DNA of 64,000 bases from Bin55 sp965205965 (lineage in GTDB: Bacteria; Pseudomonadota; Gammaproteobacteria; Pseudomonadales; Azotimanducaceae), in the NCBI GenBank assembly GCA_965205965.1, contig CBDBHT010000007.1, positions 1 to 64,000 on the forward strand. Reading direction: 5' to 3'. This document shows, piece by piece, positions 29,798 to 39,707 of the stretch. The notes under the pieces were generated by a model, which ran no database searches, had not been told where the DNA came from, and was given only the letters and a program-made list of their open reading frames with translations. A program made the translations under genes and the position numbers. How positions within the stretch are numbered: the stretch's first letter is position 1; the number at the start of each line of letters is the position of its first letter.

Positions 29798-30810
29798 CGT
29801 GGCTTAAACCCATCGTAAAATGGGGTTTTCTATATATCGTTACATGGTGCATTTAGTATACTTGGTTTTCCGAAAGACAAGGATAGTCATCTGGGGAGGA
29901 CAAGATGCCCTTTCAACGACAACGAGCGGAGCTACGTATTGACGATGGTGTGCGGTTGGAACTGGAGCGGATTAGCCGTTCGCAAACGGAGTCGGCGCGG
30001 CGCGTGGAACGTGCGAAACTGCTGCTCGGCTACGTGGCCGGCGAGCCGATTTCGGCGATTGCGCGGTCGCTGAACACGAACCGCCCGAAGGTATACCGGT
30101 GCGTGCGCAAGGCTCTTGACGTGGGTGCTTTGCCGGCACTGGATGATCTGCCACGTCGGGGTCGCCCGGCGACGATCTTGGCGGGATCGCGCGCTTGGCT
30201 GGTGGCTCTGGCGTGCCGCAAGCCTGCGGAGCTGGGTTACGCCGAGGAGTTGTGGACGGTGCGACGACTGGCCGAGCACGCTCGGAAGCGCTGTCGGGAC
30301 GCTGGGCATCCGGACCTCAATATCCATCCTTCCCGCCCCGGGAACGGGACGGACTCCGCACGCCCCGAAAGCGAGCAGGAGAACATCATTCGCACTTTTG
30401 GCACGACCTCGCCCGACCGGCCGCCGGTACCGGGCGAGCACGCCACGGTCGGCCGCGACCCCGAGTACGTGCGCCATGGCACGGTCACCTTGATGGCAGG
30501 GATGGACCTGCTCACGGGGCATGTGCACCGAGCCGTCGTGGACCGGCATCGAAGCCGGGAGTTCGTCGAGTTCCTGCGGGGCCTGGACAAGGCCTATCCC
30601 AAAAACATGACGCTGCGACTGATCCTCGACAACCATCACCTCTCCAGGGAAACGCGCACCTGGCTCGCCAGCGTGCCCAACCGGTTCGAGTTCGTGTTCA
30701 CGCCCAAGCACGCATCGTGGCTGAACCTGATCGAGACGTTCTTCAGCAAAGTGGCAAGAACCGTGTTGCGTGGAATCCGTGGCTTAAACCCATCGTAAAA
30801 TGGGGTTTTC
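29798..30810. repeat. 33-bp direct repeats bracketing the IS630 segment
   Basis: An identical 33-bp stretch of the ISNCY-1 tail (core GGCTTAAACCCATCGTAAAA) occurs at 29798-29830 and 30778-30810. This is not the TA duplication expected for IS630 and points to recombination or template switching. Confidence 0.7.
29905..30798 (+). pseudogene. IS630-family transposase with internal replacement and lost 3' end
   Basis: The frame reads a helix-turn-helix N-terminus (AIARSLNTNRPKVYRCVRKA) and the catalytic RLILDNHH and HASWLNLIETFFSK motifs. About 84 bp in the middle (30318-30401) are a copy of the ISNCY-1 tail (29662-29735) and replace the region that should hold the first catalytic Asp, without breaking the frame. 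The C-terminus stops at RGIR and runs into ISNCY tail. It cannot be active. Confidence 0.75.
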
Positions 30811-31480
30811 CCGCAGACACTAGTTAGTGTTTGGCAGAAAACCCCTGATTTCCAGTCTGTAGATGGTATTGAAAGAGCGTTCGTCCGTTTCAGAACGCTC
30901 GATTGGGTAGCGTGGTGTGGTTCTGAGGTGGTTGGAGTGCTTGATTGGGGTGCGTAGAGGCTTCCCGTCCAGCTGCGGGACAAGAGTTTCCTGCCCGTAC
31001 AGGTTGTCGGGAGGTTGAGCCTGCTGTTGCGGAGCGGATGCCGAGGGGTCAGGCTGCCTGGAGCAGGGCTCGGGAGCGACGTCGCTCCCGCTTGCGATCC
31101 CGGGCCAGCAGCAGCGTGCCTAAACGATGGAGGTTGGCTGCCAGAATCGCCAGGGCCACCGTTCGGGCAAAGCCTTTCCGTCCGTGCGTTCGGATCCGAT
31201 CCAGACCATGGCTTTCCAGGTGGTGGATCGCCGATTCCACCGCCGGATGCTGGTGGCGGGCCGCCGCGAATCGGGCCTCCCGCTCGCGTGCTTTCGCTAT
31301 CGGCGACAGCCGACCTTGGGCAGGCAAGGCCGCCACCTCCAACATCTGCTCCAACTGGCTCCGGTTGGAGGGACTGTAAAAGCCCCGGTCGAAGCTGCAG
31401 ACCGTCAACTCCGGATAGCGTTGCTTGCAAGACTCCACCAGCGGGATAGCCGAATCCACATCGCTACCCTCCCACATGAT

Positions 31481-32612
31481 CAATGGCATTCGGTTTGAGA
31501 AAAGTCGATCTGCGCCTTTGAGGGTTTTCTATAACCCATTGATTGACTGGGACTTGTTTCTGTTTTTTGGAGTGTTCAAAAAAGGGGTTGCGTTGCGACA
31601 TTTTTTTTGGCAAACTATGCTGTATGGAATTGTTTCGGACGGAAAGTGGATGGGTTCGAGAATCGTGGATCTGAAGTCGATCACATTTTGTGGCAGGCGG
31701 CTGACCCGCCGTCGGATTGCGGACATTCAGAGGACGGTGGAGCTGTTTCCGTCCATGAGTCGCGATGAACTGGCTTCGGCCATCTGCAGTCATCTTGGCT
31801 GGCGGACGCCGAAGGGCGGGGAAAGCCCTGGATCCTGTCTACGGATGCTGCACGTGCACGTGATCCGGGGACTGCATGCGGTGTTCGGGATAAAGCGGAA
31901 AACCGGTGCCGACATCGACCATTTCATCCCCGGCGATCGAGAGGATGTGGTGATGGAGATCGCCCCCCGCAAAGGCACACTCGCCACCTGTGGTGCACAC
32001 TGCCTTCGGCTGGTGAAATACCTCGTCGGCAAAACGGTCTTCATCCTCGGAACCACCCTGCTGGATTCGAAGCAATACACCATCCCGCAACGGGCGGAGC
32101 GGTATCGCGCAAGATGGGGCGTGGAAGAATGGTACAAGGTGTCCAAACAACGGATGGAGGTGGAAGACTTCCATGGACCAAGCGAGCGGGGAGTGAAACA
32201 GAAACTCTATGCCGGCTTCCCCCTGAACGCCATGACCCGGCGGTTCTCCGGTCACGGCGACCATCGATGGAACGAAAGCCCGCACGAACATGGCAAGCCG
32301 CGCAGGCAGACCCATTTCAAGCACGGACTGGCGATGGTGGCGGCCGACATCGAGAGCCCTGTTGCTGAAGCAGGCATCCGCGCTACAGGAAACGGTCACC
32401 CAGGTGGTTCGCGACATCATCCGATGCCGACAACGACTCCGGCCCGGCAGATCCTTCGAACGACGATCCCGAAAACCCGTGAAGATGTGGCAGCGAGGGA
32501 GAAGACTGCAAGCAAAAACTGCTGATTAACTCAACATAGGACTGGCATTCCATACAGGGGTGAAGGGCACTTCCTTAAACGAATGACAATAATCACTAAA
32601 CGAATGCCATTG
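31481..32612 (+). mobile_element. IS-A copy 2 with 10-bp target duplication
   Basis: 1132 bp from CAATGGCATTCGG to CGAATGCCATTG, flanked by CCCACATGAT at 31471-31480 and 32613-32622. Confidence 0.92.
31650..32525 (+). pseudogene. IS-A transposase, copy 2 (deleted, C-terminal frameshift)
   Basis: The start and internal deletion are as in copy 1. An extra G (CAGGGCTCTCG against CAGGCTCTCG) changes the last 60 residues from SLLLKQASALQET to SPVAEAGIRATG. Copies 3 and 4 share this change, so they form a sublineage. Confidence 0.75.
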
Positions 32613-33793
32613 CCCACATGATCCGGTAGTCGAGAATGAACTGATGCTGGTCTTCTATCACCGCCAAGGGCACCCCCAGCTCGACCGGTCGACCTGCCTT
32701 GCCTTTGCTGATCCAACGGGTGTGTTCCTCAAACACGGAAAAAATCTTCTCCGAGGCCGGAATGGTCTCCCCCTTCAACACCCGACGCACGATCTGGTCT
32801 TCCAGACGGGTTCCCAGCGACACCAGACGGCGGAGTTCGGATAGGTCCACTGAGGACATGGCCAATTGATCCAGGGTCGTAGCAATCCGCTGCCGTAGCT
32901 GTCGACAACCGGACAGGTATGCCTTCACTCCTTGCGGATCCCGCTTCCACCGTCGGGACGTGCATACTCGTTGAAACCGATGCCGCAGTTGCCTTTCCAG
33001 GTGCCTCCGTTGACGCCAGCCTGCCAACCCCTGCGCCTTGGCCAACTTCGAGCAGACACGCACCGCCACCCGGGTCGCATCCCACAACAGACCCCGATCG
33101 GTCGGAAAGCGAACGTCGGTCTCCACCACAAACGAATCACAGCGAGCGGACAAGCCGCCTCCAGACTCTTTTCGCACCACCTCGTGTCCGGTCGATACCA
33201 CCAGTTCCCCCACCGCACGAAGCAACTCCGGCCTCAGCAGCGAGACGTTGTCGATCAGCGTTTGACGGTGGTACCGCTCCCCGCCAAAACGGGAATCCCC
33301 CAGCATCTCCCGAAGGGTCCCATGCTGGTTCACCAACTCGTGCAAGCGATCCCAGTCGCAGTTGAGACCCTCCTTCAACACTGCCAACACCAGCATCGAC
33401 CACAACGGCATCCCCGGACGCCCGTTGCCCAGATCCCGATCCGACCCCAGTGCCGATTCCAACCATTCGAACAGCTGCTTCCGCATACGCAGGTCACCGT
33501 ACACCGCCTGCAATCCCCGAAGCACCACCGGAATGTCATCCCGTGACTTCAGATCCAACTGGATCTTCTCAATCGGAACCTCTCCAAGACGTATTTGTTG
33601 CTTCCCTCGTTCCCAATCACGCATGCCCGACTACCGCTCCTTTTTCCACGAAGATGGGGGGAAATCCCCCAAAAACACCATGAAACCCTTGAGATTCTAA
33701 CCAATCGGCCTCTTCTTCGCAAACCTTAAAAACCTGAAGATACCCTGGATTCAAGGACTTTACGTAGCATAAAGAGTTTCCTGCCAGACACTA

Positions 33794-33977
33794 AATAGGA
33801 GTCTACGTCGCAGGATTTGTGAGACAAGCGAGTTCTGGCATTTTCGCTATCGTTACGAATCCCTTATGGAACGTTCAGAAGCGCGTCGGACTACCGGATA
33901 GGTGGTACTATCAAACATTTTCCCGTTTTACATCTCGTACCCGTCAACAAGTCACTGTTAGCGACCCGTGTTGATGC
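33794..33977. other. Short unassigned stretch
   Basis: No gene or repeat recognised between ISNCY-2 and the IS-B-like remnant. Confidence 0.35.
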
Positions 33978-34460
33978 ATCCGTCGCCATCGGTCGGTCCG
34001 CTGGTGCTGGAACCGGTCCTGGAGTCCGATGGAGCGACCAGGAACGACTGCGAGCGGCAGGCGGCAAGCCGCCTATTTCCCGGTGGTGCGCGGCGTTGCG
34101 CATCCACACCTGAAGATGGTGGGGTTGCAGGATGCGTTGGCGGCGACCGGGGCGCATCTGCAGCAGTGTCGGGAGTTGGACATGCGTTATCTGATCGTGG
34201 TCAAGCCGGGCTCGCATGCGCACCTGTTCGACTGGGATCGGTGCGGGAGACGCGAGCGAGTGGTTCGCGGACGATAGCGAGGGAGGGCATAAGCGTGCGG
34301 CCGGCAGCTGCGGCTGGTGTCGTGTCGGACGTGCCGCTCAACGCCACCCACCGGGACACGGTGCGTGTGACGGTTTTGCAAGTGCGTGGGAGACGCCGCC
34401 CAAGGGTCGCACCTCGGGGCAGACGCGGACATGGATGTGGGTCACGGGCCTGTGCCGCTA
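33978..34460 (+). pseudogene. IS-B-like transposase, middle fragment
   Basis: In several frames the sequence reads ESDGATRNDCERQAA and LQQCRELDMRYLIVVKPGSH, aligning with CNGDGSTKNDCERGAW and LQEHGLRFLLVARAGDH of the intact IS-B product. Both ends and frame continuity are lost. Confidence 0.55.
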
Positions 34461-34463
34461 GAC

Positions 34464-34491
34464 CCGGCAGTTTGCGCCGTAGAAAATTCAG
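34464..34491. repeat. MITE left half, interrupted by composite element
   Basis: CCGGCAGTTTGCGCCGTAG is the MITE end. It stops at AAATTCAG (34484-34491), where IS256 begins. The remainder resumes at 42703 with the same AAATTCAG. Confidence 0.75.
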
Positions 34492-34650
34492 GGTTGTGTA
34501 TAAATTTGTCTGCAAAAACGAAAAACGGACTGTAACGACAGACGAATGGTTAGAATCTGATGTTTTATCGGGAATGTGGAGATGCCTGGACGCAATCCCG
34601 CATCCAGGCGCGAATCATTCATGACACAATTTATGACAAAGGAGCAAAAA

Positions 34651-35871
34651 ATGATTCGGAAAGATTATACGCACAATGCCACGAAGAAGTCGGCATGCCA
34701 TCATCTGGCGGACGATGAGGAGTTTGTGAGGCGGCTGGTGCAGGAGACGCTCAACGAGGTTCTGGAGAGTGAGATGACGGAGTTTCTGGGAGCGGGCAAG
34801 AGCGAGCGGACGCAGACGCGTCAGGGCTACCGTTCCGGCTACTACCGGCGCGATCTGACGATGAAGGTGGGCGGGATCGAACTGAGAGTTCCGCAGGAAC
34901 GCAGCGGCCAGTTCAGCACGCGGGTGTTCGAGTGCTATCAGCGTTCGGAGAAGGCCCTAGTGGCGGTGCTGTCGGAGATGTATGTGCAGGGGGTCTCGAC
35001 GCGTCGGGTGAGCCGACTGGCGGAGGATCTGTGCGGTCACGAGTTTTCGCCGGCGACGATCTCGGCCATGGTGTCGAAGCTGGACGCGTCGCTGAAGGCG
35101 TTTGCGGAACGTCGGCTGGAGGAGGCGTATCCGTATGTGTTGCTGGATGCCCGGTATGAGAAGGTGCGTGAGGAGGGCTCGGTGCGTTCCCGGGCGGTGC
35201 AGATTGCCATCGGGATTGACGGCGAGGGTCGGCGTCAGGTGCTGGCGGCGGAGGTGGCGAACCGGGAAAGCGAGGTGTCGTGGACGGAATTCCTGTCGCA
35301 TCTGAAGGAACGTGGCCTGCGGGGAGTCGAGTATGTGGTCTCGGACAGTCATGAGGGATTGAAGCATGCGATCTCAAAAGTGCTGCCGACCGCGCTGTGG
35401 CAACGGTGCTGCGTCCATTTTCTGCGCAATGCCAGGGACAAGCTGTCGCGGAGTGCTGATCCCGCGTGTCTGGAGGGTTTGAAACGGTTGTGGGGCTGTG
35501 AGCATGTCGGGGAGGCTCGTGAGGCACTGGGTGCTTGGGTAGCCCGTTGGGGCGATGAGAAAGGGTTTGGCAAGCTGGTGGAATGGGTCGAGGATCATGT
35601 CGAGGAGACGCTGACGGTGTATCAGCTGCCCAGGGAACATCGCCTGCGGATGAAGTCCACGAACATGCTGGAGCGGTACAACGAGGAGCTCCGCCGGCGA
35701 ACGCGTGTCATCAGGATCTTCCCTAACGTGGAGTCCTGTCTGCGTCTGATCTTGGCACTTGCGACGGAGACCCATGAGCGGTGGCTGACGGGGCAGCGTT
35801 ATCTATATGGCCGGATCGGCGTGGTTCGCGCCTCCGAACCGGAATCCGAGGCATGGCGGGAGGCGGCATGA
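34651..35871 (+). CDS. IS256-family transposase, intact
   Basis: From ATG 34651 the product has 406 residues; AAGGAG lies 6 bases upstream, favouring this start over ATG 34621. Features: EMTEFLGAGKSERTQTRQGY, YVLLDARYEKVREEG (first Asp), GVEYVVSDSHEGLKHAI (second Asp), CCVHFLRNARDKL and NMLERYNEELRRRTRVIRIF (Glu). Length and motifs are complete, so it is the best candidate for an active IS256 transposase in the window, together with 47419-48639. Confidence 0.88.
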   Translation: MIRKDYTHNATKKSACHHLADDEEFVRRLVQETLNEVLESEMTEFLGAGKSERTQTRQGYRSGYYRRDLTMKVGGIELRVPQERSGQFSTRVFECYQRSEKALVAVLSEMYVQGVSTRRVSRLAEDLCGHEFSPATISAMVSKLDASLKAFAERRLEEAYPYVLLDARYEKVREEGSVRSRAVQIAIGIDGEGRRQVLAAEVANRESEVSWTEFLSHLKERGLRGVEYVVSDSHEGLKHAISKVLPTALWQRCCVHFLRNARDKLSRSADPACLEGLKRLWGCEHVGEAREALGAWVARWGDEKGFGKLVEWVEDHVEETLTVYQLPREHRLRMKSTNMLERYNEELRRRTRVIRIFPNVESCLRLILALATETHERWLTGQRYLYGRIGVVRASEPESEAWREAA

Positions 35872-35892
35872 GACGCCCGAAAATTTCGCGCC

Positions 35893-35928
35893 GAGCGGAG
35901 ACCCGCCCATATGGGCGGGTCTCCGCTC
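35893..35928. terminator. 36-bp perfect palindrome after IS256 transposase
   Basis: GAGCGGAGACCCGCCCAT is followed directly by its reverse complement, 20 bp after the stop. The same palindrome lies at 47362-47397, with a paired C:G to T:A change, and at 57630-57665. It may terminate transcription or block read-in. Confidence 0.6.
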
Positions 35929-35962
35929 CCACTGGAAATTGCAGAAAATTCTTGACACAACT

Positions 35963-36708
35963 AAGCGTTGCTCGAACGTGCGGTGCAGGCTTACCAAGCC
36001 ACGGGCGAGAAACAACGCCTGTTCGGTTCGGTGCGCTACGGGGCACACACGTGGGACCGGGAGCTACGAGTGATCGTGAAAGCCGAACATACCGCCCGGG
36101 GTTCCAATCCGCGCTTCGTGGTCACCAACTTGCCGGGGACCGACGACTATCCGACAGCTACTGTCGGCCTCTACAACCGAGTGTACTGCGCACGCGGGGA
36201 CATGGAGAACCGCCTCAAGGATCAGCAGTTGGATCTCTTTGCCGATCGGACGTCTTGTCACCGTTTCTGGCCCAACCAGTTCCGGCAGTTGTTATCGGCT
36301 TTGGCCTATACCTTGATCGAGGGGTTGCGTCGCTTGGCACTGGAATGCACGGCACTCGCCACGGTGCCGCCGGTCCGAACCGCATCCGCCTGACCTTGCT
36401 GCGGGTTCGGGGCGGTGGTGCTGGAGGCAATACCCGGCGCATCCAGATCCTGCTCAGCAGCACCTGCCCGCATCAGGAGCTGTTCCATACGGTCGCCGCC
36501 CTCGCCTGGACACCTCCTGACCATCGCCGAGTACTGCCCCGGCACGTTGACAAATAACGGAGGTCAGGGGGAGGTGTGTCCGCCGTCCGCAAAAACCGTG
36601 CCGGAACCACGGATCATGGGCGAAATATGGACGGTGGAACCCTGATTACCACTCCAAACCGAAAAACGGACCCATCTCGCACCACTCATGCAATATCCGG
36701 GCTACTAG
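35963..36708 (+). pseudogene. IS1380-family transposase C-terminal remnant and right end
   Basis: The frame encodes GSVRYGAHTWDRELRVIVKA, NRVYCARGDMENRLKDQQLD (catalytic Glu) and RFWPNQFRQLLSALAYTL, the IS1380 C-terminus; another frame continues RRIQILLSSTCPHQE. A degenerate right end (ATGCAATATCCGGG) is at about 36695-36708. The N-terminal half is absent. Confidence 0.65.
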
Positions 36709-36787
36709 CCTATCCGCCCACAAAAACATGAGCGTGTGAGATTCCGTTGGCGCAATATGCAATATACCGTTGTTGAAATCGTGTCTA
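36709..36787. other. Short unassigned stretch
   Basis: 79 bp between an IS1380 end and the pilin fragment; nothing recognised. Confidence 0.3.
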
Positions 36788-37006
36788 TTAATCAATCAGC
36801 ACGTTCAGTATGTAACTCCCTGAGTCATCTTCACATCCAGTACTACTTCCACCAGTACCACCCACAAAGCCAGAGATGGTCTTACCCACCTCAATATAGG
36901 TATCTGCGGCAGTAACAACTTCGCCATTCGAGCCTATCACCTCCTCTACATCCTCAACTTGGCCGAATTGGTTGAGGATCTGACGGCAGATATCAAGGTC
37001 ACGACC
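36788..37006 (-). pseudogene. Type IVb-like pilin gene, 3' cassette only
   Basis: On the minus strand the frame reads GRDLDICRQILNQFGQVED, then SNGEVVTAADTYIEVGKTI, SGFVGGTGGSSTGCED and YILNVLID stop (TAA at 36788-36790). This is the C-terminal disulfide region of the family at 4870, 39708 and 56503. The 5' part is missing: the frame runs straight into a C11 tract at 37007. It has no start codon or promoter. Confidence 0.75.
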
Positions 37007-37017
37007 CCCCCCCCCCC
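37007..37017. repeat. C11 homopolymer at IS-A junction
   Basis: Eleven C in a row sit exactly between the pilin fragment and the IS-A end; the last C is the first base of IS-A. No target duplication is found for this copy. Confidence 0.8.
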
Positions 37018-38148
37018 AATGGCATTCGTTTAGTGATCATTGTCATTCGTTTAAGGAAGTGCCCTTCACCCCTATATGGAATGCCAGTCCTATGTTGAGT
37101 TAATCAGCAGTTTTTGCTTGCAGTCTTCTCCCTCGCTGCCACATCTTCACGGGTTTTCGGGATCGTCGTTCGAAGGATCTGCCGGGCCGGACTCGTTGTC
37201 GGCATCGGATGATGTCGCGAACCACCTGGGTGACCGTTTCCTGTAGCGCGGATGCCTGCTTCAGCAACAGGGCTCTCGATGTCGGCCGCCACCATCGCCA
37301 GTCCGTGCTTGAAATGGGTCTGCCTGCGCGGCTTGCCATGTTCGTGCGGGCTCTCGTTCCATCGATGGTCGCCGTGACCGGAGAACCGCCGGGTCATGGC
37401 GTTCAGGGGGAAGCCGGCATAGAGTTTCTGTTGCACTCCCCGCTCGCTTGGTCCATGGAAGTCTTCCACCTCCATCCGTTGTTTGGACACCTTGTACCAT
37501 TCTTCCACGCCCCATCTTGCGCGATACCGCTCCGCCCGTTGCGGGATGGTGTATTGCTTCGAATCCAGCAGGGTGGTTCCGAGGATGAAGACCGTTTTGC
37601 CGACGAGGTATTTCACCAGCCGAAGGCAGTGTGCACCACAGGTGGCGAGTGTGCCTTTGCGGGGGGCGATCTCCATCACCACATCCTCTCGATCGCCGGG
37701 GATGAAATGGTCGATGTCGGCACCGGTTTTCCGCTTTATCCCGAACACCGCATGCAGTCCCCGGATCACGTGCACGTGCAGCATCCGTAGACAGGATCCA
37801 GGGCTTTCCCCGCCCTTCGGCGTCCGCCAGCCAAGATGACTGCAGATGGCCGAAGCCAGTTCATCGCGATTCAAGGACGGAAACAGCTCCACCGTCCTCT
37901 GAATGTCCGAAATCCGACGGCGGGTCAGCCGCCTGCCACAAAATGTGATCGACTTCAGATCCACGATTCTCGAACCCATCCACTTTCCGTCCGAAACAAT
38001 TCCATACAGCATAGTTTGCCAAAAAAAATGTCGCAACGCAACCCCTTTTTTGAACACTCCAAAAAACAGAAACAAGTCCCAGTCAATCAATGGGTTATAG
38101 AAAACCCTCAAAGGCGCAGATCGACTTTTCTCAAACCGAATGCCATTG
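37017..38148 (-). mobile_element. IS-A copy 3
   Basis: 1132 bp, same ends as the other copies. The right flank is an IS1595 gene, the left flank a C-tract, so one side was rearranged after insertion. Confidence 0.85.
37104..37979 (-). pseudogene. IS-A transposase, copy 3
   Basis: Start MGSRIVDLKSITF at 37979. It carries the common internal deletion and the same C-terminal frameshift as copy 2. Confidence 0.7.
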
Positions 38149-38674
38149 GCTCGCGCGGAAGGCGACGCTCCGTTAATGAGCGATCTCCCTTGCAGCTCTC
38201 CAGAAAGTAGGTCTCGTCCATCTCCACGATGCCTTTGAGGTTTGAGCCTTTCTGCTGCTTGCCAAGCAAGCGATGCCGCCACAAGAATGCGGTTCGGTAA
38301 GCGATCCCGCATCGCTCGGCCGACTGATGCAGCGTCAGCCGATCTCGCAAACACGCTTCGAATACCGACCACTTCGACTTGTGCCTCAAGCCAGCAAGAT
38401 GGGACCCAGTCAGCGCGTGAAAGGTTCGTCCGCACGATGCCAAACGGCAACGAAATCGACACAAGCCTGCCGACTTCCCGTGACGCATCGCCCCTGAGGA
38501 ACCGCAATGCGTACATACTCGCAGTCGGTCCAACTCCGTTTCCCGTTGACGAACGGGTTCAGGCAGTGCGTTGCACTTGACCGATGTCTGGACCCCGTGC
38601 ATCAGCCTCTGCTTCTGCACTGGGGTCAGCCTGGGAATCTGGTCTAGCATCTCCTTAAATTTGCGGGGACCCAT
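38149..38674 (-). pseudogene. IS1595-family transposase, N-terminal part
   Basis: The frame starts MGPRKFKEMLDQIPRLTPVQ and has the zinc ribbon CTHCGSSGAMRHGKSAG ... CGRTFHALTG, then WRHRLLGKQQK and GIVEMDETYFLES (first Asp). These are IS1595 features. IS-A copy 3 truncates it after about 175 residues; the rest is not found on the other side. Confidence 0.75.
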
Positions 38675-38948
38675 TGGTTTTCCTCAACCTATTGAACCAG
38701 CGCATATTATAGCTGCTTGTTAGTCATTCTCAACATAAAACTACATAAGAGCCTAGAAAATATCACATTGCTTACGCGGCATAGACATATCTGGCGATCT
38801 TACTTGCGATGGAAGATGGAATAAATGATAATCTATACAAATATTGCTGGTAATATTTGCATTATATTGCGCTTGTCATTAAGTTTGCATCTATGTACAA
38901 TTTTTGATAGTTAATATCTCAGCTGTTTTATGAATATGGGTAAAGGTC
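38675..38948. other. AT-rich intergenic stretch
   Basis: About 270 bp, strongly AT-rich, no gene or repeat recognised. Confidence 0.4.
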
Positions 38949-39094
38949 ATGTCTATTGCCGGGTTTTGGTCGCTGGGCGTGAACTACCATCTGAGCGTGA
39001 GCGGCCATCAGTTGCTGAATCGCCATTCGTTCCAGCATTTTGTGGGACTGATGAATAACCGCGACGTTCCGGACCAAAAGACGGTCTGGAAGTA
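38949..39094 (+). pseudogene. IS5-family transposase fragment
   Basis: NYHLSVSGHQLLNRHSFQHF and VGLMNNRDVPDQKTVWKY match the IS5-group segment normally written YNLSD...RFLGL...VPDAKTVW. It ends in a C21 tract. Confidence 0.55.
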
Positions 39095-39115
39095 CCCCCC
39101 CCCCCCCCCCCCCCC
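39095..39115. repeat. C21 homopolymer at IS5/IS-B junction
   Basis: Twenty-one C followed by TCCCC separate an IS5 fragment from an IS-B fragment. Confidence 0.85.
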
Positions 39116-39627
39116 TCCCCTAACGGCGCATCAGAAGCCACTCAACCGCCTACAATCTGGGGTCCGCGTCGAACATCTGTTCGACGGCATAGTCAACGAG
39201 ATAGAAGCGAACGCGGGTGCGGTGCATCGGATGACGATGCGCCACCTCCTCCTGAATCGTGCTGATGCATCTTGGCTCGTACAGATGGTGCAAATGCGCT
39301 TCCGCATCCACCGATCAAATTGCAGCAGCGAGCCGTTCTGCTCCAGAAACACCGCTAGCCCCGACATCAGACACGCGGCCCGTCGAAAACTTCCGCCCGC
39401 AAACCTCCTCAACGACCGAACCAAAAACCTCCCGAAGCAGGCCGGGTTTGCTCACGCCCTTGCGCAACTTCAACGCATCCATCCTTGGATACCTCGCATG
39501 TTAAGTAAAACCATATGCTAAACCTATCCTCGATCCCCGGAGGATAGGTCCATGCCTCCATTATCGCGAAAGCCGATCCACAAAGTCCACACGCATAGCG
39601 GAGTTTGGGCTATACGGGGAATTGCTG
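39116..39627 (-). pseudogene. IS-B 5' fragment
   Basis: The reverse complement starts with CAGCAATTCCCCGTATAG at 39627 and encodes, across frames, LRKGVSKPGLL, CLMSGLAVFLEQNGSLLQFD. Frameshifts and loss of the rest leave it dead. Its end lies 80 bp from the next pilin-like gene. Confidence 0.65.
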
Positions 39628-39707
39628 ACCGTTCCCTTAGTCCCTATCAATTTCCTTGGCGGGTATCCATCTTTGAATTCATCAGGCGGAACAGGAAGAA
39701 GCCCGTC

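Larger units (their letters stand above)
28018..30822 (+). mobile_element. ISNCY-1, nearly complete, carrying an IS630 segment
   Basis: The left end TAGTGTCTGTGCG (28018) and right end CCGCAGACACTA (30822) form inverted repeats. The transposase lies at 28192-29632. Near the right end, an IS630 segment (29831-30777) is bracketed by a 33-bp direct repeat of the ISNCY tail (29798-29830 and 30778-30810). Confidence 0.75.
31049..33624 (-). pseudogene. ISNCY-2 transposase split by IS-A
   Basis: The start at 33624 (MRDWERGKQQIRLGEVPIEK) leads through LVLAVLKEGLNCDWDRLHEL, SKGKAGRPVELGVPLAV to ILDYRIMW at the insertion, and continues beyond it with EGSDVDSAIPLVESCKQ, CSFDRGFYSPSNRSQL and HLESHGLDRIRTHGRKGF. 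Removing IS-A and one copy of CCCACATGAT restores an uninterrupted 477-residue frame. The insertion is therefore the only defect I see. Confidence 0.85.
30825..33793 (-). mobile_element. ISNCY-2, interrupted by IS-A copy 2
   Basis: The ends TAGTGTTTGGCAGAAAAC (30825) and GTTTCCTGCCAGACACTA (33793) are inverted repeats. The two ISNCY elements are only 2 bp apart. The transposase reads on the minus strand and is cut cleanly by IS-A at 31481-32612. Confidence 0.8.
34492..35962 (+). mobile_element. IS256-family element, structurally complete
   Basis: 1471 bp from GGTTGTGTATAAATTTG to AATTCTTGACACAACT. The left flank carries the AAATTCAG target sequence; the right flank is unrelated IS1380 sequence, in line with this being one arm of a larger unit. 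Confidence 0.85.

Noticed and set aside
34621..34650. Upstream ATG of IS256 transposase as start
   Set aside because: The AAGGAG site fits ATG 34651, and one intact sister copy has ATT at the upstream position.
39552..39707. Upstream extension of the pilin-like gene to 39552
   Set aside because: It reads through an IS-B end; the ATG at 39708 has a good ribosome-binding site and gives a normal prepilin leader.
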